Below are positions 7,833-15,294 of a stretch of 39,318 bases of DNA, piece after piece (position 1 is the first letter of the stretch; each line of letters starts with the position of its first letter). Below the pieces are notes generated by a model, which saw nothing but the letters and a program-made list of their open reading frames with translations, had not been told where the DNA came from and made no database searches. This DNA is from an uncultured beta proteobacterium (lineage in GTDB: Bacteria > Pseudomonadota > Gammaproteobacteria > Burkholderiales > Burkholderiaceae_C). The translations under genes were made by a program, and so were the position numbers. The DNA lies in assembly GCA_903838565.1 (NCBI GenBank), contig CAILZB010000106.1:1-39318 (forward strand), in the 5' to 3' direction.

Positions 7833-8990
7833 TCACCTTACCCACTGGGAATCGGACAACGCCGCGCCTTGCACGGCGTGGTTGACAAACTCGACGATCT
7901 TCGTCGGCGATACGTTGACGCCACCCACGCCAGCGAGCAGGCCGTGCACGCGCGGCGTGACCGAACTACCGTACAGCGCGGCGCGCAGTTCCTGGTGCAG
8001 CACACCGCCGTGGCCAGGCGAGTAATTGCGGTCCAGCACCACGACCTCTTCGACGCCTTCAAGCGCCGCGAGCAGCCCGGCGGTTGGCAAGGGGCGAAAC
8101 AACCTCACCTTGACCAGCCCGACCGACTGTCCGGCCTCACGCATCGCGTCCACGGCGTCGCGCGCCGTGCCGCACATGCTGCCCATGGTGACGATCACCG
8201 TGCTTGCGCCGTCGCACCGGTAACGCTCGATGACGCCATGGCTGCGCCCCGTCAGTTGCGCCCATTCGTGGTCGGCCTGCGCGGCCAGCGTTGGGACGCG
8301 TGCCATGGCCTCGCCCAGTGCCTGACGATGGCGAAAGAACATCTCCTGCGAGACCACGTTGCCCCAGGATTCCACCTTGTCGGTGTCCAGGCGGTGCGGT
8401 GGGGCAAACGCCGGCAGGTAGCCGTCGACCAACGCCTGCTCGGGAACGGCGACGGGCTCCAGCGAGTGGGAGACATAGAACGCATCCAGGTTCACCATGG
8501 TCGGCAGCAACACCTGTTCGGCCACGCGAAAGGCCTGAATCACGGTGTCCAGTGCCTCCTGCGCGCTCTCCACGTAGTACTGGATCCAGCCGGTGTCACG
8601 CTGTGACAGGCTGTCGGTCTGATCGGGCCAGAAAGCCCAGGGCGAGGCCACGGTGCGATTGATGTTGGCCATGACGATGGGCGCGCGGGCGCCGCTGGCG
8701 TAGTGCAGCAGTTCGTGCATCAGCAGCAAGCCCTGCGACGCGGTTGCGGTGAAAACGCGCGTGCCCACCAGCGAGGCCGGGATGCAGGCCGACATCACCG
8801 AATGCTCGGACTCGGGGGTGATGATTTCGGTGTCGAAGTCCCCGTCGGCAACGAAGGCGGTGATCTGTTCCAGCACCGGGGTTTGCGGCGTGATCGGATA
8901 CACCGGAACCACCTGGGGTCGTGCCAGACGGGCACCCCAGGCGACGGCCTGATTGCCGGTGAGCAGCCTGGATCGGTTGGGGGCTTTCAT
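7833..8990 (-). CDS. padG: 2-oxoacid:acceptor oxidoreductase alpha subunit (phenylglyoxylate dehydrogenase type)
   Basis: A 385-residue PorA-like subunit. The N-terminal half carries the pyrimidine-binding region (GNQAVAWGARLARPQVVPVY, then PITPQTP, and ESEHSVMSACIPASLVGTR, TATASQGLLLMHE); the C-terminal half is the transketolase-C-like domain (VIVTMGSMCGTARDAVDAMR ... LFRPLP ... VVVLDRNYSPGHGG). The start codon at 8990 overlaps the padH stop in an ATGA junction, indicating translational coupling; upstream in-frame starts would run deep into padH. It pairs with the TPP subunit downstream. The arrangement gamma, flavoprotein, alpha, beta in one operon is that of the NAD-linked phenylglyoxylate dehydrogenase described in Azoarcus evansii, as far as I recall its order. 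Confidence 0.87.
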   Translation of the reverse strand: MKAPNRSRLLTGNQAVAWGARLARPQVVPVYPITPQTPVLEQITAFVADGDFDTEIITPESEHSVMSACIPASLVGTRVFTATASQGLLLMHELLHYASGARAPIVMANINRTVASPWAFWPDQTDSLSQRDTGWIQYYVESAQEALDTVIQAFRVAEQVLLPTMVNLDAFYVSHSLEPVAVPEQALVDGYLPAFAPPHRLDTDKVESWGNVVSQEMFFRHRQALGEAMARVPTLAAQADHEWAQLTGRSHGVIERYRCDGASTVIVTMGSMCGTARDAVDAMREAGQSVGLVKVRLFRPLPTAGLLAALEGVEEVVVLDRNYSPGHGGVLHQELRAALYGSSVTPRVHGLLAGVGGVNVSPTKIVEFVNHAVQGAALSDSQWVR

Positions 8991-10642
8991 CGCAGTTCCT
9001 CCTGCATCTTCATGGAGCCAGTGGGACATTCCTTGACGCACAGACCGCAGCCCTTGCAGAAGTCGGTCAGCACCGTATAGCCTTCTCCCGAACGGATGAC
9101 CGCCATGTCCGGGCAATACACCACGCAGTTGTCGCAGTGGGTACAGGTGCCGCAGGAAAAGCAGCGTTCGCTTTCCGTCAGCGCCTGCTCGATCTCCAGT
9201 CCCAACTGGACTTCGGCGTCGCTGCGCATGCGCTCTTCCACCGCCAGCCACTGGGAGGCGGCACGCTCCTGTTTGGGGTGATACCAGGTAGCGATGGACG
9301 CCAGTGGCACCAGGGGTTCGCCGGCTTGCGCCTCGCTGGTCTGGCCCTCGGCGCCGCGGCCGAGCTGCCGGGCGATGGCCTGCGCGGCGCGTTTACCCAT
9401 GCCGATGGCTTCGGTCACAAAGCGCGCCATGCTGGCCATGTCGCCGCCGGCGTAGACACCCTTGTTCGAGGTGGCCAGTTGGTCGTCGGTCACGAGCAAA
9501 CCACCGGCTGCGGCGAAGCCCTCGCCCAGGGTGTCGAGAACGGGGTCCTGTCCAATGGAGGTGACGATGGCGTCGGCCTCGATCTCGAGGCCGCTGTCCG
9601 GCAGGGCAGTCAGGGTGAACAGCCCGCGTTTCGCACCTGCGACAAAGGCCACCCGCGTGCATTGCAGGGACAGCGCGCCAGCGCCACCTCCGCGCACCGC
9701 GTCCAGGCGCGCACCGTCCACCAGGGTGATGCCCTCTTCCAGTGCCTCTTCGACTTCTTCGTGCTGCGCGGGCATCTGACGGCGTTGTTCCAGCGCCAGT
9801 AACGTGACCTCGTGGCCCAGGCGGCGTGCGCTGCGGGCGGCATCAAGGGCAGCGCTACCGCCACCGATCACCACCAGGCGCCGCCCCAGCGCCAGCGGCT
9901 GGCCGCTGTTGGCGGCTGCGAGATAAGCCGAGCCGTCGCACACAAAATCCTGGCTGTAGTCGAGTGCCGGCAGACGCTTGGGGCGCGCGGCGCCCAGTGC
10001 CAGGTAGAGTGCGTCGTGCTGCTCGCGCAGGCGCGCAAAACCCTGTGCCGTGTCGATGCTGTGATGGCAGTGCACGGTCACACCCGTGGCCACGATGCGT
10101 GCGATCTCACCGTCGAGCACGTCGCGCGCCAGGCGGTAGGCGGGGATGCCGTAACGCATGAGACCGCCCAACTCGGCCCGGGCCTCGTACAGCGTCACTG
10201 CAAAACCCATGGAGCGCAATTGAAACGCCGCCGATAGGCCCGAGGGGCCGCCGCCGACGATGGCCACGTGGCCGGGTCGCGCCGGTGCCGGGTCCAACTT
10301 CCAGTCCTGTGCCAGTGCCTGATCCCCGACGAAACGTTCGAGTTTGCAGATCGACAAGGCCTCGTCATAACCCGCGCGGTTGCAGGCGGTCTCGCAGGGG
10401 TGGTGGCAGATGCGCCCGGCGATGGAAGGGAAAGGGTTGTTGCGCATCAGGACTTGCCAGGCGCCATGGAAATCACGCGCTCGCGCCAGCCCGATCCATT
10501 GCGCGATGTCGCCATCGACCGGGCAGGCACCGTGGCAGGGCGCCGGAGCCTGTATGTGCCTGGCCAGCGCGGCGCGCCAGGTGCCAGTCTTGATGGCCTC
10601 GGTACTGCCCGTGGTCCACGTGGTGGGGATAAGGGCGCTCAT
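8987..10642 (-). CDS. padH: GltD-like NAD(P)H:acceptor flavoprotein fused to a 2[4Fe-4S] ferredoxin (PadH, with PadF-like domain)
   Basis: A 551-residue protein with two parts. Residues 1 to about 450 resemble the small subunit of glutamate synthase: an N-terminal cysteine region (CHGACPVDG, ICHHPCETACNRAG), a FAD-binding GGGPSGLSAAFQL near residue 129, an NAD(P)H-binding GGGSAALDAARSARRLG and a C-terminal VYAGGDMA flavin motif. After a linker, residues about 490-551 form a ferredoxin with two C-x2-C-x2-C-x3-C sets (CFSCGTCTHCDNCVVYC, which has extra cysteines, and CKGCGLCVKEC). It should pass electrons from 2-oxoacid oxidation to NAD(P). In Azoarcus the ferredoxin-like delta subunit (PadF) is, to my knowledge, a separate small protein; here it appears fused. 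Both gene ends are ATGA overlaps with padE and padG. Confidence 0.85.
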   Translation of the reverse strand: MSALIPTTWTTGSTEAIKTGTWRAALARHIQAPAPCHGACPVDGDIAQWIGLARARDFHGAWQVLMRNNPFPSIAGRICHHPCETACNRAGYDEALSICKLERFVGDQALAQDWKLDPAPARPGHVAIVGGGPSGLSAAFQLRSMGFAVTLYEARAELGGLMRYGIPAYRLARDVLDGEIARIVATGVTVHCHHSIDTAQGFARLREQHDALYLALGAARPKRLPALDYSQDFVCDGSAYLAAANSGQPLALGRRLVVIGGGSAALDAARSARRLGHEVTLLALEQRRQMPAQHEEVEEALEEGITLVDGARLDAVRGGGAGALSLQCTRVAFVAGAKRGLFTLTALPDSGLEIEADAIVTSIGQDPVLDTLGEGFAAAGGLLVTDDQLATSNKGVYAGGDMASMARFVTEAIGMGKRAAQAIARQLGRGAEGQTSEAQAGEPLVPLASIATWYHPKQERAASQWLAVEERMRSDAEVQLGLEIEQALTESERCFSCGTCTHCDNCVVYCPDMAVIRSGEGYTVLTDFCKGCGLCVKECPTGSMKMQEELR

Positions 10643-11196
10643 GCCGCACTCGCCGCAAGTTGCCGGTCCGCCCAGCGATAGCCTTCGGTGCAGGCGGCGA
10701 CATTTTCATCATGCTGCTTGGGCGCGTTGTCCACCAGTGCCTGCGTCAAGGCCGCGAGTGTCGGCGTCTCCAGCACCCGGGCCAAGGCGCCGAGCAGGGC
10801 CGAGTTCACGATGCGCCCCAGACCCTGCTCGCGCGAAATCGTCAACGCGTCGATGGGGATCACCTTTCTGCCAGGCAGGAGCTGCGCAAATTCGCTGGCA
10901 CTGCGTGCCGAATTCACCACGATAAAAGTGTCGGGATGGGCCGCGCCCAGCAGCCGGCCTTCGAGCAGGCTGGCATCAAAACACAGGATCGCGTTGGCGC
11001 GCTCGATATCGCAGCGCACGCGCACCGGACGCTGGTCAACGCGCAGATAGGAGTTCACGGGTGTACCGCGGCGTGCTCCGCCGTAGCTGGCAAAGCACTG
11101 GACGTGCAGGCCTTGCGCATGGAAAGCGCCCGCCAGCAAGTTTCCTGCAGTCTGTGCACCCTGGCCGCCCCGGCCCTGGATGATGATTTCAAGCAT
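10639..11196 (-). CDS. padE: 2-oxoacid:acceptor oxidoreductase gamma subunit (phenylglyoxylate dehydrogenase type)
   Basis: A 185-residue PorC-like subunit. It opens with MLEIIIQGRGGQGAQTAGNL, the hallmark of the gamma subunit, followed by VQCFASYGGARRGTPVNSYL and a later NSALLGALARVL segment. The chosen ATG (11196) has AGGAG nine bases upstream; a longer frame to 11310 has no support. It overlaps padH by the ATGA junction at 10639-10642. It is the first gene of the padE-H-G-I-J run. A promoter-like sequence is present in the 202 bases before it, so this operon may be controlled separately from the AOR and ligase genes upstream. Confidence 0.87.
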   Translation of the reverse strand: MLEIIIQGRGGQGAQTAGNLLAGAFHAQGLHVQCFASYGGARRGTPVNSYLRVDQRPVRVRCDIERANAILCFDASLLEGRLLGAAHPDTFIVVNSARSASEFAQLLPGRKVIPIDALTISREQGLGRIVNSALLGALARVLETPTLAALTQALVDNAPKQHDENVAACTEGYRWADRQLAASAA

Positions 11197-11288
11197 GTTG
11201 TCGTCTCCTCTCAAGAACTTTGGACTGCGCGCGCAGCCCCATCTTTCGAAAATTTCTTGGTGGCTCTTTGCGAACCTGTTTGAAGGCC

Positions 11289-11318
11289 AATGTAGTGGCT
11301 GCCAGGTCATTCGTCCAA
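11289..11318 (-). promoter_or_regulatory. candidate sigma-70-like promoter of the padE operon
   Basis: On the minus strand a -35-like TTGGAC (11313-11318) and a -10-like TACATT (11289-11294) are separated by 18 bases, with a leader of about 85 bases to the padE ATG. This is pattern matching only; GC-rich betaproteobacterial promoters often deviate and no start site is known. Confidence 0.4.
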
Positions 11319-11330
11319 TTCATTTTTGGA

Positions 11331-11354
11331 ATTCGCCACATTCACCAGGCGAAT
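11331..11354. promoter_or_regulatory. inverted repeat upstream of the padE promoter
   Basis: ATTCGCC at 11331-11337 and GGCGAAT at 11348-11354 form a perfect 7-base dyad with a 10-base spacer. It lies just upstream of the candidate -35 box, a usual place for an activator site. No T-run follows on either strand, so a terminator is unlikely. Confidence 0.4.
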
Positions 11355-11398
11355 GGAAAGATCTGGTCGATGCGGCGCCTGGCTAACTTTCACGTTAA

Positions 11399-12706
11399 TC
11401 AGGACGAGGCCGTTTCAAGCTTGACATGGAAGCGCTTGGCCTTGGTCTCGAAGCGCGGCAGCGTGCTGCGGGGCACCTGGCGCACGCGTGGGCGAAAGGC
11501 CAGCATGGCGTCGAGCCGGGTCGCAATGGCTTGAATCAAAACCGCGTCAGCGCCCTCGCACAGTTCGACTTCGATATCCATCTCGTCCATCTGCCGGGTC
11601 TTGCTCACCGTGACGCGAAACTCGTCCACTTCGGCGAAATTGCGGATGATATTTTCCACGCCGACTGGGAAGACATTGACACCGCGCACCGTCACCATGT
11701 CGTCGGCGCGCCCCAGCACGCCACCGTCAAAACGCAGCGACGTCCGACCGCATTGGCAGCGCTGCAGGTTCACCTGCACCAGGTCGCCGGTGCAATAGCG
11801 CAGCACCGGGAAACCCCAACGTCCCAAGTTGGTGATCACCAGTTCGCCGCGCCCGCCCGGCGGCACCGGTGCGCCGCTCAGCGGGTCGATGACTTCGGCG
11901 ATGTATTCGCTCTCGATCAGGTGCGTGCCGCCCGGTTGAACCTGGCATTCAAAGGAATGCGCACCCACCTCGGAGGCGCCAGCGTGGTCGAAACACTTGG
12001 CGGTCCAGGCGTTCTCGATGCGCTGTTTCGTGGCCGGAACACTGGCCCCCGGCTCGCCCGCATGGACGGTGGTTTTCAGAGGGATGGTGCGCAGGTCAAA
12101 GCCGATGTCGCGGGCGACTTCAGCCATGCGCAGCGCATAGGATGGCGTGCAACACAGCACCGTAGCACCCGCGTCGCGCATCATCTCCAGGCGTTGCTGG
12201 GTGTCGCGGCCGCCCCCGGGAATCATCAGCGTGCCAAGCTTTTTCGCACCTTCGACCGCGGCCCAGAAACCGATGAAGGGACCAAAGCCGAAGGCCATGA
12301 AGAGTCGGTCCGAGGGCGTGACGCCGGCACCTGCCAGAACATGGCCCCAACAGTTGGCCCACCAGTCCCAGGACTGCTGCGTGTCGAACACCTTCAAGGG
12401 CACGCCGGTGGTGCCTGAGGTCTGGTGCATTCGCACATAGGCTTCGGGCGCGTAAGTCAGGTTGCTGCCGAACGGGGCGCGATCGGCCTGGTCCTGCAGC
12501 AACTCGCCCTTTCGGGTCAGTGGTAAAAGGGCCAGATCGGCCAGGCAACGGATGTCCGAGGGTGCGACACCGGCTGCTTGCCACTTGGCGGTGTAGAACC
12601 GATTCCTCTGCCACAGGTGGGCCAGCATCAATTGAAGCTTGTGCCACTGCAGGTCGGCAATTTGCTCGCGCCCCAGGGTTTCCGTCGCCTCGTTAAAGTA
12701 GCTCAT
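11399..12706 (-). CDS. second PaaK-family aryl-CoA ligase
   Basis: A 435-residue AMP-forming ligase of the phenylacetate-CoA ligase family, clearly divergent from padJ. Motifs in order: HQTSGTTGVPLKVFDT (P-loop, about residue 95), an FDHAGASEVGAHSFEC segment where padJ has YGLTEVMG, a CQCGRTS pair, and GRADDMVTVRGVNVFP. The replacement of the usual YGxTE by AGASEVGAH suggests a different acyl pocket. It lies 70 bases downstream of the AOR gene on the same strand and upstream of padE, so an acid made from an aldehyde by AOR is an attractive substrate; that is inference. The start at 12706 (MSYFNEATETLG) gives the family-typical N-terminus. Its ribosome binding site is weak (GGCGG), in line with possible coupling to the AOR gene. 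Confidence 0.85.
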   Translation of the reverse strand: MSYFNEATETLGREQIADLQWHKLQLMLAHLWQRNRFYTAKWQAAGVAPSDIRCLADLALLPLTRKGELLQDQADRAPFGSNLTYAPEAYVRMHQTSGTTGVPLKVFDTQQSWDWWANCWGHVLAGAGVTPSDRLFMAFGFGPFIGFWAAVEGAKKLGTLMIPGGGRDTQQRLEMMRDAGATVLCCTPSYALRMAEVARDIGFDLRTIPLKTTVHAGEPGASVPATKQRIENAWTAKCFDHAGASEVGAHSFECQVQPGGTHLIESEYIAEVIDPLSGAPVPPGGRGELVITNLGRWGFPVLRYCTGDLVQVNLQRCQCGRTSLRFDGGVLGRADDMVTVRGVNVFPVGVENIIRNFAEVDEFRVTVSKTRQMDEMDIEVELCEGADAVLIQAIATRLDAMLAFRPRVRQVPRSTLPRFETKAKRFHVKLETASS

Positions 12707-12776
12707 GTGATGGCCGCCAGGGTTGGGTGGATGAACCGATCCGATCTGTTGCTCGGCGTGAACCTGGAGTCCTGGC

Positions 12777-15101
12777 TCATCCGCCGGCGATGATGGGCAC
12801 CAGCACCAGTCGGTCCCCGCTCGCAATCCGCATCGATGATTCGCCCGACAGCACCATCGATCCATTGACGGCGACATTCCAGCTGCTGTCGTTGAGATCA
12901 TCTGCGGCCTGCGGCAGCTTGCGCAGCAGGGCCTGTCGCAGTGCGCTGACATCGCTGATCACTTCGTCGATGATCACCCACTTTTCCGGCGCGCCGGCCA
13001 GCGGCTTGGGCAAGCTGACACGCACGGCGAAACCCGTGATCAGGAGCGACAGCTTTTCGTGCCAATCCAGGGCCGGCGTGCCTTCGGTGTTCAAGCCGGT
13101 GAGGCTGTAGAAGCGCTTCTTCATGGCATCGAATTCGGCGCGATCGATCTTTTCGCCGGCAAAAGGGCCTTCGGTCAGGGCTTCTTCAAACCAGCGCCTC
13201 GGCAGTGTGTCGTCCTTGGCGCGCAGTCCAAAACGGAAGTTCAGCATGCGCTCCACGCCGGTGACGTTGCGACCGATCTCATCGAGTTCTTCCGGGGCAA
13301 AGGCCTGCCCGGTGAGTGCGCCGATTTGCGTGGCGAAATCGTTGAGGTCGGGCAGGGTAGGGGAGTTGAACAGCTTGGTGTTGAAACGGCACATTCCCAC
13401 CGAGTCGCCCACCGCGTAGGTGTTTTCGCACTTGCGCACCGCATATTCCTTGCCTTCGTAGCTGTTCGGTGCGGCCGACACGCTGCCGCCGTACAAGGCC
13501 GCCTTGAACACCGGATCGTCGTTGATGCGGGCGTTGATCTCCAACGTGACACGGTTGCGCAGGTGATCCATGCCGCGCGTGGCCACCGACAGCCCCAGGG
13601 CGAAGGCCTTGAGGATGCGTGCATCGTGCGGATCGGACTGGAACAGGCCCTTGACCGTCATGCGGTAGTCAAGCGCACCGATCGGGTACTTGCCCCGCTC
13701 CACCGCGCGCGCCGAGTCGGCAATGGTGTCGCCGAAGCCAACGCGTCGGGCGGTCATGAACAGCAGCTTCTCGATGACCTCGTAGTTGCCCCAGCTCAGG
13801 TCCATGCCGCCGGTCTCCTGCAAGCCGATGATGCCGCGCTGGAACAGCTCCATGGCCCAGGCGATGGCGCTTCCGGTGGAGGCGGAGTCCAGTCCCAGAT
13901 CGTTCAGGATGTTGTTCAGGCGCAGCACCTGCTCGGGCTGCTTGATGCCGATCAGCGGGCCGAACTTGCCCAATGTGACGTACTCGGGCCCGTCGCCCTT
14001 GTCGTAGCGGTCGTACTTGCCGTCGCCGTGGATGCCGTTGTAGCTGCGCTGCTTGCCGTGATCGATGGCCGCCTGGTCCTTGTCGTAGCTGGCGTTGCCG
14101 GACAGACCCTTGAGGGCCGAGGCGCCCCAGCCGGACTTGGCGCCGGGCGTCATGTCGTTCTGATTGCGGCAATGCACCGGACAGCGATAGCAGCCGTCCA
14201 TGCCGGGACGGTAGGGGTCGAAATTGTCGGCGTCCAGAGCAGGAGTCCAGCTGGACTCCTGGTGGTTCTTGGTCCCCAGGGCGCACAGCACCCGGCTGGG
14301 CTTGTACAGGAAGGGCGTCCCCACCATCTTGAGGGCGTTCTTGATCACGCTGGTGCCAATGATCTTCTTGCCGATGGCCTGGTTGTACTTGGCCATGGGC
14401 TGCACGGGCTGCAGGGTTTTTGGCTCGCCGTGAATCATGATCGCCTTGAGCTTGAGTGAGCCCATCTTGGCGCCGCCGCCGCCGCGTGCCCAGATCGACT
14501 TGACGCCGCCCATGATGCCGCTGCACAGCACCTGGTTCTCGCCCGACGTGGTGATGCGGGCCAGCGCCATGTCTTCACGCTCGACGCAGTTGAAGTCTCG
14601 CGCCACGGCCGCAGCCATGTCCAGGTTGTCCAGCCCCGCGTAGGGTGTGGCGTCGATGAATTCTGCCGTGTCGTAGGAAATCTTGAGCATGGTCCAGGAG
14701 GCCGAGCGGCCGAACAGGACGATATGCTCGTAACCGTGACGACGTAAGAACGCCGGGAAGAAGTCGCCCGCGTTGGCATCCAGAATCGCATAGCTGTCGG
14801 GCGACTTGCTGGTGATGTTGCCGCGCGTGGCTGACGGCATGCTGCTGGTCAGCACGCCGGCGCCAAAGATCAAGGGGATCTCCGGGTCCAGGGCATCCCG
14901 CTCTTCTTCGATCAGGTTGTAGAGCAGCCACATGTTGGCGCCGCGTCCGCCGAGAAAATTGCGCAGCACCTCCAGCGGCAGGTATTTTTTGAGCAGCCTG
15001 CGCTCCGCCAGGTCAACGAACAGCACCGCACCCTGGGCGTTGTACTGCGGCGTGTCATGCATGCGTGCGACAAGGCGGTCGAGCTTTTCTCTGATGGCCA
15101 T
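12777..15101 (-). CDS. aldehyde:ferredoxin oxidoreductase (tungsten/molybdenum, AOR family) with C-terminal MoaD/ThiS-like domain
   Basis: A 774-residue protein, longer than the roughly 600-620 residues usual for AOR. Residues 1 to about 687 are AOR: GGRGANMWLLYNLIEE and the N-terminal pterin-binding fold, the [4Fe-4S] ligands Cys304, Cys307, Cys311 (CYRCPVHC) and Cys571 (SVGMCRFN), and RGMDHLRNR near the cofactor. Residues about 688-774 form a separate small domain that ends in VPIIAGG, the diglycine tail of MoaD/ThiS sulfur carriers. AORs oxidise aldehydes to acids with a bis-pterin W (or Mo) cofactor. No AorA-like ferredoxin or AorC-like NADH subunit is adjacent; the flavoprotein-ferredoxin of the pad operon may serve. 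Start 15101 is preceded by GGAGTTAGGA. Divergent from an IclR regulator. The aldehyde substrate (e.g. phenylacetaldehyde) is inferred. Confidence 0.9.
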   Translation of the reverse strand: MAIREKLDRLVARMHDTPQYNAQGAVLFVDLAERRLLKKYLPLEVLRNFLGGRGANMWLLYNLIEEERDALDPEIPLIFGAGVLTSSMPSATRGNITSKSPDSYAILDANAGDFFPAFLRRHGYEHIVLFGRSASWTMLKISYDTAEFIDATPYAGLDNLDMAAAVARDFNCVEREDMALARITTSGENQVLCSGIMGGVKSIWARGGGGAKMGSLKLKAIMIHGEPKTLQPVQPMAKYNQAIGKKIIGTSVIKNALKMVGTPFLYKPSRVLCALGTKNHQESSWTPALDADNFDPYRPGMDGCYRCPVHCRNQNDMTPGAKSGWGASALKGLSGNASYDKDQAAIDHGKQRSYNGIHGDGKYDRYDKGDGPEYVTLGKFGPLIGIKQPEQVLRLNNILNDLGLDSASTGSAIAWAMELFQRGIIGLQETGGMDLSWGNYEVIEKLLFMTARRVGFGDTIADSARAVERGKYPIGALDYRMTVKGLFQSDPHDARILKAFALGLSVATRGMDHLRNRVTLEINARINDDPVFKAALYGGSVSAAPNSYEGKEYAVRKCENTYAVGDSVGMCRFNTKLFNSPTLPDLNDFATQIGALTGQAFAPEELDEIGRNVTGVERMLNFRFGLRAKDDTLPRRWFEEALTEGPFAGEKIDRAEFDAMKKRFYSLTGLNTEGTPALDWHEKLSLLITGFAVRVSLPKPLAGAPEKWVIIDEVISDVSALRQALLRKLPQAADDLNDSSWNVAVNGSMVLSGESSMRIASGDRLVLVPIIAGG

Positions 15102-15181
15102 TTTCCTAACTCCCGTTGTTGCAATGCAGCAGGCGGTCTGCAGGGCCAGGCACGCATTCAACAGGCGCGCCTGGCATTTCC

Positions 15182-15209
15182 AGTCTAGTGTGGCGGGCCC
15201 GAGTTGCAA
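15182..15209 (-). promoter_or_regulatory. candidate promoter of the AOR gene
   Basis: On the minus strand TTGCAA (15204-15209) and TAGACT (15182-15187) are spaced by 16 bases and point towards the AOR start at 15101. Weak match to the sigma-70 consensus; suggested mainly because an operator-like dyad lies directly upstream. Confidence 0.3.
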
Positions 15210-15218
15210 AGTGGTGCT

Positions 15219-15262
15219 GCTCAATATTTGTGCGATGATTGAGCAAAATGCGCGATGATCGC
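15219..15262. promoter_or_regulatory. operator-like dyads between AOR and the iclR-type gene
   Basis: GCTCAAT (15219-15225) and ATTGAGC (15238-15244) form a perfect 7-base dyad with a 12-base spacer. Next to it GCGATGATCGC (15252-15262) is a second, compact palindrome, and the word GCGATGAT occurs in both (15232-15239 and 15252-15259). They lie in the 193-base divergent region between the AOR gene and the IclR-family gene, where IclR proteins usually bind both promoters. Binding is inferred. Confidence 0.5.
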
Positions 15263-15294
15263 CCAGTGATTCAACATCCAGAAAGAGGTCAATC

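Noticed and set aside
13059..14459. Long plus-strand open frame (466 codons) opposite the AOR gene
   Set aside because: The minus strand encodes AOR with all cluster cysteines. The plus frame has low-complexity Val/Gly/Ala/His-rich sequence typical of the mirror frame in GC-rich genes.
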